From JAENVT01 sp031370825 (lineage in GTDB: Bacteria; Actinomycetota; Acidimicrobiia; Acidimicrobiales; Ilumatobacteraceae): DNA of 58,314 nucleotides. Positions within the stretch are counted from its first letter, which is position 1. Each line of letters begins with the position of its first letter. Location: assembly GCA_031370825.1 (NCBI GenBank), contig JANMRB010000023.1:1-58314 (forward strand). Reading direction: 5' to 3'. Shown one piece after another: positions 50,257 to 57,735 of the stretch. The notes beneath the pieces were generated by a model. That model did not search any database and was not told where the DNA came from. It worked only from the letters and a program-made list of their open reading frames with translations. A program made the translations under genes and the position numbers.

Positions 50257-51306
50257 TCAGCCGGCAACGGCGCCGGCCTGGGCTTGCTCGGCCTCGATCA
50301 TCTGTGCCAGGCGGCGCCTGAACCGAATGCCACCGCTATCGGTTCTGAGGTTGATGTTCGGCGTTGAAGACGTTGCCATGCCCCGTTGCGACGCCTGCAG
50401 GATCAACCGGTCCTCCTCGAAGGCACCGCGCACGGAGGCCGCGAAGCGCTGCGACACGTCGTCGTCATCGGGGGCAACGTTGCGCATCTGGAACCAGAAG
50501 TAGCGCGTCGTCGTTTCATCGATCGGCGTGAGGAAGTTGAAGCTGTCCATCACGAAGGTGTCGGGGTGCAGCGGTTTGTCGTCGCCACCGGCACCCGCCG
50601 GCGAGATGTAGGCCTTGATCAGCGCGTTGCTCGGATACCGCACCTCGTATTGCTGCTTGCGGTCGCAGTTGCCGCGGAATTGGAGGTAGGGGGCGTAGAA
50701 CGGTGCGGGCGGGGCGTCCAACATCCATCGCCACGTCGTGACGCCATCGTCGGCAATGGTCACCTGCAGGGGGACCTCGTCGGAGCCATCCCCAGCGAAG
50801 GAGCCAGGATGAACCCAGGCGACGTGCGACGGATCGAGCAGGTTGTCGGTGATGTGCAGGTAGTTGCAACCGAACACCATGTCGTCGCCATCCGTGGTGC
50901 CCCAGGCGGGGTCGCCCCAATGCTCTGCTTCGAAGATGTCAGCCGGGTCGGCGCGCATCGGGTCGCCCATCCAGATCCACAGCAATCCACAGCGCGGCTC
51001 GATCGGGTACGACTGCACGTGGGCGCCTTGCGGCGGCCGCTCGTTGCCGGGCGCGCGGACACACAGCCCCGCGCAATCGAAAACCAGCCCGTGGTAACCA
51101 CATTCGAGGTTTTCGCCCTGCACTCGTCCCATCGACAGCGGCACCTTGCGATGGGGGCACGCGTCGGCAAGCGCGGCGTACCTGCCACTGGCGCCGCGAT
51201 AGATCGCCACGTTCTGGCCAAGAATCTTGGCCGCGTACGGCCCCTCGCCGACTTCGCGCTCCCAGGCCGCCACGTACCACGCATTGCGAAGGAACATCCG
51301 CGGCAT
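50257..51306 (-). CDS. Rieske 2Fe-2S oxygenase, vanillate demethylase-like
   Basis: A 349-residue oxygenase component. N-terminal FLRNAWYVAAWEREVG, Rieske site DACPHRKVPLSMG ... ECGYHGLVFD (C-x-H and C-x2-H), and a C-terminal catalytic domain whose iron site is in NYLHITDNLLDPSHVAWVH (two His plus Asp). These match the VanA/phthalate-dioxygenase group that acts on aromatic acids or demethylates ethers. A reductase partner is not nearby. ATG 51306 was chosen because PRMFLRNAW begins the family sequence; a TTG start at 51339 is possible. Confidence 0.9.
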   Translation of the reverse strand: MPRMFLRNAWYVAAWEREVGEGPYAAKILGQNVAIYRGASGRYAALADACPHRKVPLSMGRVQGENLECGYHGLVFDCAGLCVRAPGNERPPQGAHVQSYPIEPRCGLLWIWMGDPMRADPADIFEAEHWGDPAWGTTDGDDMVFGCNYLHITDNLLDPSHVAWVHPGSFAGDGSDEVPLQVTIADDGVTTWRWMLDAPPAPFYAPYLQFRGNCDRKQQYEVRYPSNALIKAYISPAGAGGDDKPLHPDTFVMDSFNFLTPIDETTTRYFWFQMRNVAPDDDDVSQRFAASVRGAFEEDRLILQASQRGMATSSTPNINLRTDSGGIRFRRRLAQMIEAEQAQAGAVAG

Positions 51307-51410
51307 CGTAGTCGTCGAGCTGTGCCGGGTCCCGAGCAAGCGCCGGGCATGCCCAGACGATCGCTACCGCCTAGCGTCGTAACGTTGCCGCATACGACAA
51401 GGGGGTTCTC

Positions 51411-52253
51411 ATAGCTGAAACTACTCAACGCGACGCTGATCAGATCGAGGTCGCCAACGCCTCTGGGCTGACACCGGTCGTGTTCGTCCATGGTCTCTGG
51501 CTGTTGCCGAACAGTTGGGGTCAGTGGCGCCAGGCGTTCGCGGAGGCCGGCTTCGCGACCCTCGCCCCGGGTTGGCCGGACGACCCGGAGACCGTTCGCG
51601 AGGGCAACGCACATCCAGAGGGATTTGCCCGAAAGACCGTGGGACAGGTCGCAGACCACATCGAAGCCGTCGTCACCAAACTGGCCAAGCCGCCGGCGAT
51701 CGTTGGGCACTCGTTCGGCGGTCTGTTGGTACAGATCCTCGCCGGCCGGGGCCTGGCCAAGTCAACGGTGGCCATTGACCCGGCGCCGTTCCGCGGTGTG
51801 CTTACGCTGCCGATCTCGGCATTGAAGTCGGCGTCGCCGGTCTTGAAGAATCCCGCCAACCGTGGCAAGGCAGTGGCTCTCACCCTCGACCAGTTCACGT
51901 ACGGTTTCGCTAACGCGGTCACCGCAGCCGAGGCCAAGCAGCTTCACGAGACATTCGCTGTGCCCGGGGCCGGGCGCATGATCTTCCAGGCCGCTACAGC
52001 CAACTTCAATCCGTGGACTGATGCCAAAGCTGATTCGAAGAACCCCAAGCGCGGGCCACTGCTGATCATCTCTGGGGAGAAGGATCACACTGTGCCATGG
52101 GCGATCGCGAATGCCAGCTACAAGAAGCAGAAGCGCAACGAAGGCGTCACCGAGATCGTCGAAATTCCGGGTCGGGGGCACTCACTGACGATCGACCATG
52201 GCTGGCGCGAAGTGGCCGACACAGCGCTCGCCTTCATCAAGCGCTTCGAGTAG
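51411..52253 (+). CDS. Alpha/beta hydrolase with probable ATA start
   Basis: A 280-residue hydrolase if started at 51411. Motifs: VVFVHGLWLLPNSWGQW, the nucleophile elbow GHSFGG, acid in ISGEKDHTVPW and base in GRGHSLTID. The first standard start, GTG 51480, would begin inside the first beta strand of the HG motif, while the upstream codons read ETTQRDADQIEVANASGLTP, which looks family-like. AAGGGGG (51399-51405) lies 5 bp before ATA 51411 and TAACGT at 51380-51385 is a fitting -10. Substrate unknown; the conserved PGWPDDPETV and IDPAPFRGVL segments belong to an uncharacterised group. Confidence 0.82.
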   Translation: MAETTQRDADQIEVANASGLTPVVFVHGLWLLPNSWGQWRQAFAEAGFATLAPGWPDDPETVREGNAHPEGFARKTVGQVADHIEAVVTKLAKPPAIVGHSFGGLLVQILAGRGLAKSTVAIDPAPFRGVLTLPISALKSASPVLKNPANRGKAVALTLDQFTYGFANAVTAAEAKQLHETFAVPGAGRMIFQAATANFNPWTDAKADSKNPKRGPLLIISGEKDHTVPWAIANASYKKQKRNEGVTEIVEIPGRGHSLTIDHGWREVADTALAFIKRFE

Positions 52254-52376
52254 GGACGGCCGTTCCATCAGCCCGGCACCGCTTCTGGTGCATCGACGTC
52301 ACGACCCCCGATCTCACCGCCCTACAGGGGCGGTTGATACCGACGTCGTCGTGTCGATTCCGGCGGGGCCGAGATG

Positions 52377-52382
52377 TAGGAT
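52377..52382 (+). promoter_or_regulatory. -10 hexamer TAGGAT, leaderless start
   Basis: TAGGAT ends 8 bp before the ATG at 52391 of the small basic protein gene. Confidence 0.4.
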
Positions 52383-52390
52383 TTCGGTCT

Positions 52391-52699
52391 ATGGCCACCG
52401 CCAAGCTCACCCCGCTCCAAGAACTCGAAGCCCGCCGCAATGCACCTGCGGGACCCAAGCGGGTGATCTCCGAGGAAGAGAAGGCCACGCGTCGCGATCG
52501 CGTCGCCAAGGCCAAAGATGCACTGGCCCGATCGGTGGGCGCCAAGGGCGAGCAGGTGGCGCCAGCTCGCGCTGCGTTGAAGACGTATCTGCAAAAGCTG
52601 AACGAACCGAAGCAGCCCGATGACGCCCAGTTCGAGGTGCTCATCGAAGCTCCGTTCAAGGCGCCGCCGAAGAAGAAGACCAACGACCGTCGCTTCTGA
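52391..52699 (+). CDS. Small Lys/Arg-rich hypothetical protein
   Basis: A 102-residue charged soluble protein, rich in Lys, Ala and Glu (SEEEKATRRDRVAKAKDALAR) with a basic tail PPKKKTNDRRF. Probably helical. I do not recognise a family. The codon pattern and a hexamer TAGGAT 8 bp upstream support it as a real gene. It lies alone between the hydrolase and amidase genes; nucleic-acid binding is possible from charge only. Confidence 0.6.
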   Translation: MATAKLTPLQELEARRNAPAGPKRVISEEEKATRRDRVAKAKDALARSVGAKGEQVAPARAALKTYLQKLNEPKQPDDAQFEVLIEAPFKAPPKKKTNDRRF

Positions 52700-52752
52700 G
52701 CCCCAGATCGTCAGAGGGTGAGGGGCGGAGTTCGAGGGTTGGGTTCGAGGTG

Positions 52753-54039
52753 ATGAGATCTCCGAGTGACCGCGTTGCGCATTGCATCGAGCGCGCCGAG
52801 GCGGAAGGCGAGGCGATGGCGATGGCATTTTTGGCTCGCCGCGACGCCGAGGCGCTGAATGAGGCTGTGGCCGTCGACCCTGGTCTTCCGCTGGCCGGCG
52901 AAGCTCTCGCGGTGAAGGCTTGTTTCGATGTTGCCGGGTGGACGACCCACGCCGGCTCCGCCGTGCTCGCCGATGCAGCGCCGGCGGTCAGCGATGCGCC
53001 GATGGTGACGGCCTTGCGAGCGGCGGGGGCCATTCTGCTGGCCCAGACGAACATGACCGAGTTCGCCTACGGCGCTCTGGGGCTGAATCGCACCTACGGC
53101 ACGCCGACCACTCCGCTTCGTCCGGGGGAGGAGCGCGTCGCCGGCGGCTCGACGTCCGGCGGAGCAGTTGGGGTTGCGCTCGGAGCTGCCGACATCGCCC
53201 TTGGTTCGGACACCAGCGGGTCGATCCGGATTCCCGCGGCCTTCTGCGGCGTTGCCGGCTTCAAGCCATCACAAGGTCGTTATCCGGCGGACGGAATGAT
53301 TCCGCTGGCTGCAAGCTTCGATGCGCCGGGTTTCATCACGGCGGCCGCGGTCGACCTTCGACGCGTCGACATGGCTCTTGTGGACCGGCCACCGCCAGAT
53401 CAGGCCCGATCGATGAGCGACATCCACTTGCTCGTTCCGGTCGATGCAATCCACGCCGGAGACACTGATCCTGAGGTGATGGAGCGGTTCGCGCACTGGC
53501 TGGCGGTCCTCGATGGCGCAGGTGCGACCATCACCGAGACCGAGTTGCCGATGATGACCGAAGCCAGCCTGGCCGCACGCGAGGGCTGGATCATCGCAGT
53601 CGAGGCGTACGACTGGCATCGCGATCTGATCGCAGCACACGCCGAACGGTACGACCCACGTGTCGGCGTGCGCATCCAGCACGGCGCGCAGGTCCTGGCC
53701 GCGGACTATGTCGCAGCTCTCCGCAAGATCGGTGATTGCAAACGGCGCTACGACGAGGCGCTCGGCGATGCGGATGCCGTCATCACTCCAACCGTCGCGA
53801 TCCTGCCACCTCGGGTTGCCGACGTTCAGACGATCGAGGCGTACCTGGCCATGAACACCGAGGTCCTGCGCCTGACGGAGTTCGCCAACCGGCTCGATGT
53901 GCCGAGCGTCAGCATTCCCGGTGCGTTCGCCGATCGACAGCCGATCGGTCTGATGCTCACCGGTCGGCGCGGCGACGACGCCCGTTTGCTCGACCTTGCC
54001 GTCATGTGCGAAGCATGTCTTGCAGATGTGAGCGGATGA
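52753..54039 (+). CDS. Amidase signature enzyme
   Basis: A 428-residue amide hydrolase. The Ser-cisSer-Lys triad is visible: Lys55 in LAVKACFDVAG, cis-Ser in VAGGSTSGGAVG and nucleophile Ser in ALGSDTSGSIRIPAAFCG. The C-terminal LTEFANRLDVPSVSIPGAF and GLMLTGRRGDDARLLDLA are also typical. Hydrolyses an unknown amide; not a GatA, since gatB and gatC are absent. GTG 52750 directly precedes the ATG and could be used instead. The orphan ectC follows 25 bp after the stop. Confidence 0.92.
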   Translation: MRSPSDRVAHCIERAEAEGEAMAMAFLARRDAEALNEAVAVDPGLPLAGEALAVKACFDVAGWTTHAGSAVLADAAPAVSDAPMVTALRAAGAILLAQTNMTEFAYGALGLNRTYGTPTTPLRPGEERVAGGSTSGGAVGVALGAADIALGSDTSGSIRIPAAFCGVAGFKPSQGRYPADGMIPLAASFDAPGFITAAAVDLRRVDMALVDRPPPDQARSMSDIHLLVPVDAIHAGDTDPEVMERFAHWLAVLDGAGATITETELPMMTEASLAAREGWIIAVEAYDWHRDLIAAHAERYDPRVGVRIQHGAQVLAADYVAALRKIGDCKRRYDEALGDADAVITPTVAILPPRVADVQTIEAYLAMNTEVLRLTEFANRLDVPSVSIPGAFADRQPIGLMLTGRRGDDARLLDLAVMCEACLADVSG

Positions 54040-54052
54040 CCCGACGGATGGC

Positions 54053-54058
54053 TAGCTT
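54053..54058 (+). promoter_or_regulatory. -10 hexamer TAGCTT, leaderless start
   Basis: TAGCTT ends 6 bp before the ectC ATG at 54065, so ectC may have its own promoter apart from the amidase. Confidence 0.4.
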
Positions 54059-54064
54059 CGGCGC

Positions 54065-54451
54065 ATGATCGTCATTCGTTCGCAGGACATCGCCAACACC
54101 GCTCGCCATGTCTCCGGCTCGGGTTGGGACAGCAAGCGGATGATCGTCAGAGGCGACGGCATGGGCTACTCGGTCCACGAGACGCGCATCCTCGAGGGCA
54201 CCGAGAGCCACCTTCATTACAAGCATCACCTCGAGACGAACTACTGCGTCGCGGGGGAGGGCGAGGTGGTGGACGTGGCGACGGGTGAGACGTTCGACAT
54301 CCGTCCGGGCACGATCTACGCACTCGACCAACACGACGAACACATCCTGCGCGCCACCAAAGGGGATCTGCATCTGGTCTGCGTCTTCAATCCACCGGTC
54401 TCCGGGACCGAGACGCACAACGCAGATGGCGGGTACGAGCCTCCAGAGTGA
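54065..54451 (+). CDS. ectC: L-ectoine synthase
   Basis: Cupin enzyme of 128 residues that cyclises N4-acetyl-diaminobutyrate to ectoine, an osmolyte. Residues matching the EctC iron site of characterised enzymes are Glu57 (HHLETNYC), Tyr85 (GTIYALDQ) and His93 (HDEHIL). GDGMGYSVHET and LHLVCVFNPPVSG are also typical. No ectA, ectB, ectD or ask_ect lies nearby, so this is an orphan ectC; it may act on imported precursor or have a different cyclising or hydrolase role. The strong terminator directly after its stop isolates it from downstream genes. Confidence 0.92.
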   Translation: MIVIRSQDIANTARHVSGSGWDSKRMIVRGDGMGYSVHETRILEGTESHLHYKHHLETNYCVAGEGEVVDVATGETFDIRPGTIYALDQHDEHILRATKGDLHLVCVFNPPVSGTETHNADGGYEPPE

Positions 54452-54467
54452 GGAGGCTCGTACCCGC
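54429..54467 (+). terminator. 16-bp perfect hairpin terminator of ectC
   Basis: Stem GCGGGTACGAGCCTCC (54429-54444) pairs with GGAGGCTCGTACCCGC (54452-54467) around the loop AGAGTGA, which contains the end of the ectC stop codon. It is followed by ACGTTTATT, a weak U-tract. One stem arm is coding sequence of the last ectC residues. Confidence 0.78.
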
Positions 54468-54481
54468 ACGTTTATTGACGC

Positions 54482-54647
54482 TCAGCCCCAGCGCTGAGGA
54501 TCGTCCGGGTTCAGACCAAGGCACAGCTTGCCGACCAGCTCATGCGCCAGCAGCGTGTTGCCCGGGTGGAAGCGGCCCATGCGCACGTCGCGGAAGATCT
54601 GCTCGAGACGGTTGCCCTTGAAGACAGCGCTGCCGCCGGGCCCACGT
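54482..54647 (-). pseudogene. C-terminal remnant of an acyl-CoA dehydrogenase
   Basis: Reading leftwards to TGA at 54482-54484, the frame gives RGPGGSAVFKGNRLEQIF, RDVRMGRFHPGNTLLAHEL and VGKLCLGLNPDDPQRWG in succession. This is the C-terminal end of an acyl-CoA dehydrogenase-like protein, about 55 residues of roughly 390. Upstream of about 54647 the frame no longer looks like that family and runs antisense to the LuxR-type fragment. The gene has therefore lost its 5' part, and the fragment is probably inert. Confidence 0.72.
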
Positions 54648-55026
54648 GCAACGCGACTGGGCTGCGCTCGCTTTGGACAAAGGCGACACGATCAACGCAA
54701 AGACAATGGCCGGTCAGGCCAACACAACCGCGATCAGGTTGGGGATGAGCACGTTGGCTCAACAAGCGGCCTCGATGCTCGACGAGATCACCTCGAAAGC
54801 GCCCCTGCCGACGTACGACGGGCTGTCCGAGCGCGAGCTCGACGTGCTTCGCCTGATCGCCGAGGGTTGCTCCAACCGCGAGATTGGCGAGCGGCTGTTC
54901 ATCAGTCAGCACACGGCGGCCAATCACGTGCGCTCGATCCTGCAGAAGACCGGGTGTGCCAATCGGGCGGAAGCAGCTGCGTATGCGGTGCATCGCCAGC
55001 TCGTTCGTCCGGCTTCGCATTCCTGA
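54646..55026 (+). pseudogene. Truncated LuxR-type regulator
   Basis: The frame encodes 126 residues: an N-terminal helical piece (RDWAALALDKGDTINAK, then IRLGMSTLAQQAASML) that resembles the last TPR-like helices of a large LuxR/AAA regulator, then a complete LuxR helix-turn-helix (LSERELDVLRLIAEGCSNREIGERL, HTAANHVRSILQKTG in parts). The large N-terminal part is missing. A GTG at 54646 could still allow expression of a minimal DNA-binding protein. It abuts the acyl-CoA dehydrogenase remnant on the other strand, marking a deletion or inversion junction. Confidence 0.68.
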
Positions 55027-55033
55027 GACGGAC

Positions 55034-55039
55034 TACCGT
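55034..55039 (+). promoter_or_regulatory. -10 hexamer TACCGT, leaderless start
   Basis: TACCGT ends 8 bp before the ATG at 55048 of the second Rieske gene. Confidence 0.4.
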
Positions 55040-55047
55040 GCGAGCCA

Positions 55048-56046
55048 ATGACCGCGCTGGTGGGCAACCTTCATCCAGAGTTTCGGGCGTTCTGGCACCC
55101 CGTTGGATGGTCATACGAGGTTGCCGCCGCGCCGGTAGCCGTCATGCTGCTCGGGCAGCCGATGGTCGTGGTCCGTCACCCGGACGGCAGCGTTGCGGCC
55201 TTCTTCGACGAGTGCCCACACCGCGGCGCACCACTGAGCCTCGGCAAGCTCGATGGCGAGGAGCTCGTCTGCGCGTACCACGGCTGGCGGTTCGCAGCCG
55301 ACGGCTCCGCGTCGTGCATTCCGTCTCTTGGTGCGGATGCGCTGATCCCTTCGCGCGCTCGCCTCACTGGGCCGGACGGAGTTTGTGAGCGATATGGCAT
55401 CGTCTGGATCGCTCTCGAGCCTCCACGCGTGTCGATCCCTTCGTGGCCCGACGGCGACGATGAGTCCCTCGGGGAGTTCGCGCCTACCTCCCACATCTCC
55501 GAGGTGCTGGCCGCGTACCAGACCGACAACCTGCTCGATGCCAGCCACTTTCCTTTTCTCCACGGTTCGCTGAGCACACGAAACCCGGTGATCGGGGACC
55601 AGGAGACCATCGATCAGCACGATCTCGGTTTCTCGACCGTTCAGCGCAAGCTGGCCGACGACAACGTGGGCACAGAGGGGTGGCTGCGGTACACGTTGGT
55701 CGCTCCGTTCACAGTCCTGTTGCGCAGTGAGGAGCCCGACGGTCACCTTCGTCAGTCATTCTTCCAAGCGATTCAACCGATCGACGATCGACACACGCGG
55801 TTGTTCTTTCTGGTCAGGGTTCCTGAGACCGACCCGGGCGAGCTCAGCGAGCTTCTCGCCCAAGAAGAGGTCGTGCAGAAGGAAGATCTGTGGATCACCG
55901 CTGCGCTACGCCGCACAGGCATGCCGATCGTTGCTGACCTTCACGTACGAAGTGCTGACCTGCATGTGCGAACTGACGGCAACGCGATCCTGTATCGACG
56001 AGTGATGCGTCGCGTGTTCGAGGGTGCCGCCAGTTCGGCGAGGTGA
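55048..56046 (+). CDS. Rieske 2Fe-2S oxygenase
   Basis: A 332-residue Rieske non-heme iron oxygenase component. Rieske ligands: DECPHRGAPLSLG and VCAYHGWRF. The C-terminal catalytic domain has YQTDNLLDASHFPFLH, the two-His/Asp iron site as in VanA and other O- or N-demethylases. Lower similarity to the Rieske protein at 50.3 kb suggests a different substrate. The next gene overlaps its stop by GTGA and is probably a functional partner, for example a small subunit or substrate-binding protein. Confidence 0.9.
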   Translation: MTALVGNLHPEFRAFWHPVGWSYEVAAAPVAVMLLGQPMVVVRHPDGSVAAFFDECPHRGAPLSLGKLDGEELVCAYHGWRFAADGSASCIPSLGADALIPSRARLTGPDGVCERYGIVWIALEPPRVSIPSWPDGDDESLGEFAPTSHISEVLAAYQTDNLLDASHFPFLHGSLSTRNPVIGDQETIDQHDLGFSTVQRKLADDNVGTEGWLRYTLVAPFTVLLRSEEPDGHLRQSFFQAIQPIDDRHTRLFFLVRVPETDPGELSELLAQEEVVQKEDLWITAALRRTGMPIVADLHVRSADLHVRTDGNAILYRRVMRRVFEGAASSAR

Positions 56047-56576
56047 TGGGTGCGATCACACATCCGTGGTTCGTCGGGGCGTGGCGGCGCAGATCGATCG
56101 CCGTTCCCGGTAGTGAACCGATCGAACCGTGCGAGGCGTGGTGGATCCAGGCCGGCGAAGCATTCGTCGACGTGAGGATTGTGTTATCAGGCAGTGAGGA
56201 CAACGGTCTGCCGTACTCGTCCACGCGAGCCTTCGCAGGTCGCTTCGAGATCGCCGATGGCGAGGTTCGTTGGCACGTCGAGATCGACTCCGACGGTGCA
56301 GTGCCGCGAACGGACCGAACCGCGGCGGCAGGTCTGTTCATCGCATCGGACGATCCGTCAGTGATGATCGAGGACGCACCAGGGCGGTTCCGCGAAGTGT
56401 GGGTGCAGCGGGCCGTCGCGCGGCCCGAGAGCTCGCTGGACGTCGAGTTCGTCCGATCCGCCAACGTCGTGGCTGTTCGGGTGGGCGACATCAGTGGAGT
56501 GGTCTTCGCAAACGGCGAAGGTGTGGCGGGGCGTGTCTGGCACCCGAGTGGCGCGGTCAGCGTCGACCGGGGCTGA
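56043..56576 (+). CDS. Hypothetical beta-rich protein coupled to Rieske oxygenase
   Basis: A 177-residue soluble protein (176 if ATG 56046 is used instead of GTG 56043). Sequence features: HPWFVGAWRRRSIAVPG, EAWWIQAGEAFVDVRIV, AFAGRFEIADGEVRWHVEID and FREVWVQRAV. The W-R-R-S, W-Q, D-R and F-A-G pattern is faintly like the HRI1/lipocalin-like beta barrel family; this assignment is weak. Start overlaps the Rieske stop by 4 bp, so it belongs to the same operon. It may bind the oxygenase substrate. Confidence 0.68.
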   Translation: MMGAITHPWFVGAWRRRSIAVPGSEPIEPCEAWWIQAGEAFVDVRIVLSGSEDNGLPYSSTRAFAGRFEIADGEVRWHVEIDSDGAVPRTDRTAAAGLFIASDDPSVMIEDAPGRFREVWVQRAVARPESSLDVEFVRSANVVAVRVGDISGVVFANGEGVAGRVWHPSGAVSVDRG

Positions 56577-56582
56577 TCGCTG

Positions 56583-57185
56583 CTAGGTGTTGGGTCGCGG
56601 TTGCGCCTGCAGTGCCGCAGCGAGATCGGCCGAGGCTCCCGGCCGCAGTGTCGTTTGCACCAATTCGGCCCCGGCGAACCGCTGCGCCTCGTGGTACAAC
56701 TTGGTGAGATCGACCTCACTTGCCAGTGCGACAACCGTGGACGTGTGCGGTCGTACGGCGTTCTTGAACCAGTCGACCCATTCATCCGGGATCCCGATGT
56801 CGACAACCTTCGCGGTGATAGCTCCCGCTCCGGCACCGATCCCGATTCCGGCGATCCACCCGAGCGGGCCGGCGATCAGCAGGCCGAGCAGGCCGGTCCA
56901 CAACGCGCCTTTGACTGCAGTCCCGGAGGGCTGCAGATCGGTGGTCTCACGGACGCGCACGCTGTCATCGTCGGCCTTGTAGACCACGACAGCGTCGCTG
57001 AGTTTGAGATCTCCCCGTGCGGCCATGCCACGCAAGACCAATAGAAACTCCTCCGCTCGGTACACGTCCTCGAACGAGATCCCGAACAACGCCTCGGGCT
57101 CTCCCGAGTAGTACGGCTCGGCCGTCGTGTCGACGGGCTTGACGCCGGGAACATCTGCGATCTCCGGCGGGGGCAGGTTCGTCAC
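56583..57185 (-). CDS. DUF1269 domain protein
   Basis: A 200-residue protein with a soluble N-terminal part (FGISFEDVYRAEEFLLVLRGMAARGDLKLSDAVVVYK in sections), a glycine-rich hydrophobic hairpin (GLLGLLIAGPLGWIAGIGIGAGAGAI in parts) and a C-terminal region (DEWVDWFKNAVRPHTSTVVALASEVD). This is the DUF1269 arrangement: a membrane-inserted Gly/Ala-rich hairpin between two alpha/beta halves. Function unknown, often stress-linked. Start is GTG at 57185; the stretch upstream in frame is antisense to the cupredoxin gene. Confidence 0.83.
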   Translation of the reverse strand: MTNLPPPEIADVPGVKPVDTTAEPYYSGEPEALFGISFEDVYRAEEFLLVLRGMAARGDLKLSDAVVVYKADDDSVRVRETTDLQPSGTAVKGALWTGLLGLLIAGPLGWIAGIGIGAGAGAITAKVVDIGIPDEWVDWFKNAVRPHTSTVVALASEVDLTKLYHEAQRFAGAELVQTTLRPGASADLAAALQAQPRPNT

Positions 57186-57302
57186 TCGTTGTGTATTCCC
57201 ATGCCGGTGCGCGACCAAACCTCGGCGGCGTGACGAGCAAGGGTGGCCACTCGGCCGAAAACCATTCCAATCCGGTATCGACAGCACTCCGAACCTGAGG
57301 CA

Positions 57303-57689
57303 ATGCGAACTCGATGCTTGCTTCTCGGACTGCTTCTTCCCATCATCGGTGCCTGCTCGAACGACGACAAGGCCGGCAACACATCCACCGCAGTGGCGAA
57401 CGCGCCCGCGCCGAGCTCGACGGCAGCAGGCGCCACCTCGGCGAATGAAGTCGCAGTAGGGATTGCAGACTTCAAGTTCACTCCGGCGGATGTGAAGGTG
57501 CCCGTCGGCGGGTCGGTGGTGTGGACGAACAACGACAACCAACAGCACACCGCCACGTCGGCCGGGTCGTTCGACGCCGGAGCCATCCAGCCAGGGACCT
57601 TGGCCACCGTCGTCTTCCAGACGGCCGGCAGCTTCACCTACATCTGCTCGTTCCATCCGTTCATGACCGGCACCGTGACCGTCGGTTGA
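57303..57689 (+). CDS. Cupredoxin lipoprotein (plastocyanin/amicyanin-like)
   Basis: A 128-residue exported type 1 copper protein. Signal sequence with a lipobox-like end (LLLPIIGAC, Cys18), a Ser/Thr/Ala-rich linker, then the cupredoxin fold starting EVAVGIADFKFTPADVKVPVGGSVVW in parts. Copper ligands: His in NNDNQQHTA, Cys, His and Met in CSFHPFMTG. It is an electron carrier on the outer face of the membrane. It may pair with the ferritin-like protein encoded 46 bp downstream. ATG 57303 is chosen because the lipoprotein signal starts there; the in-frame sequence before it is not hydrophobic. Confidence 0.9.
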   Translation: MRTRCLLLGLLLPIIGACSNDDKAGNTSTAVANAPAPSSTAAGATSANEVAVGIADFKFTPADVKVPVGGSVVWTNNDNQQHTATSAGSFDAGAIQPGTLATVVFQTAGSFTYICSFHPFMTGTVTVG

Positions 57690-57735
57690 CCTCACCACTC
57701 TCGACCCCGATTCGGGAATCCCATCAAGGAGAACC

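Noticed and set aside
54511..55020. 169-codon minus-strand frame across the remnant junction
   Set aside because: It is a different frame from the acyl-CoA dehydrogenase remnant and shows only Arg/Ser-rich sequence.
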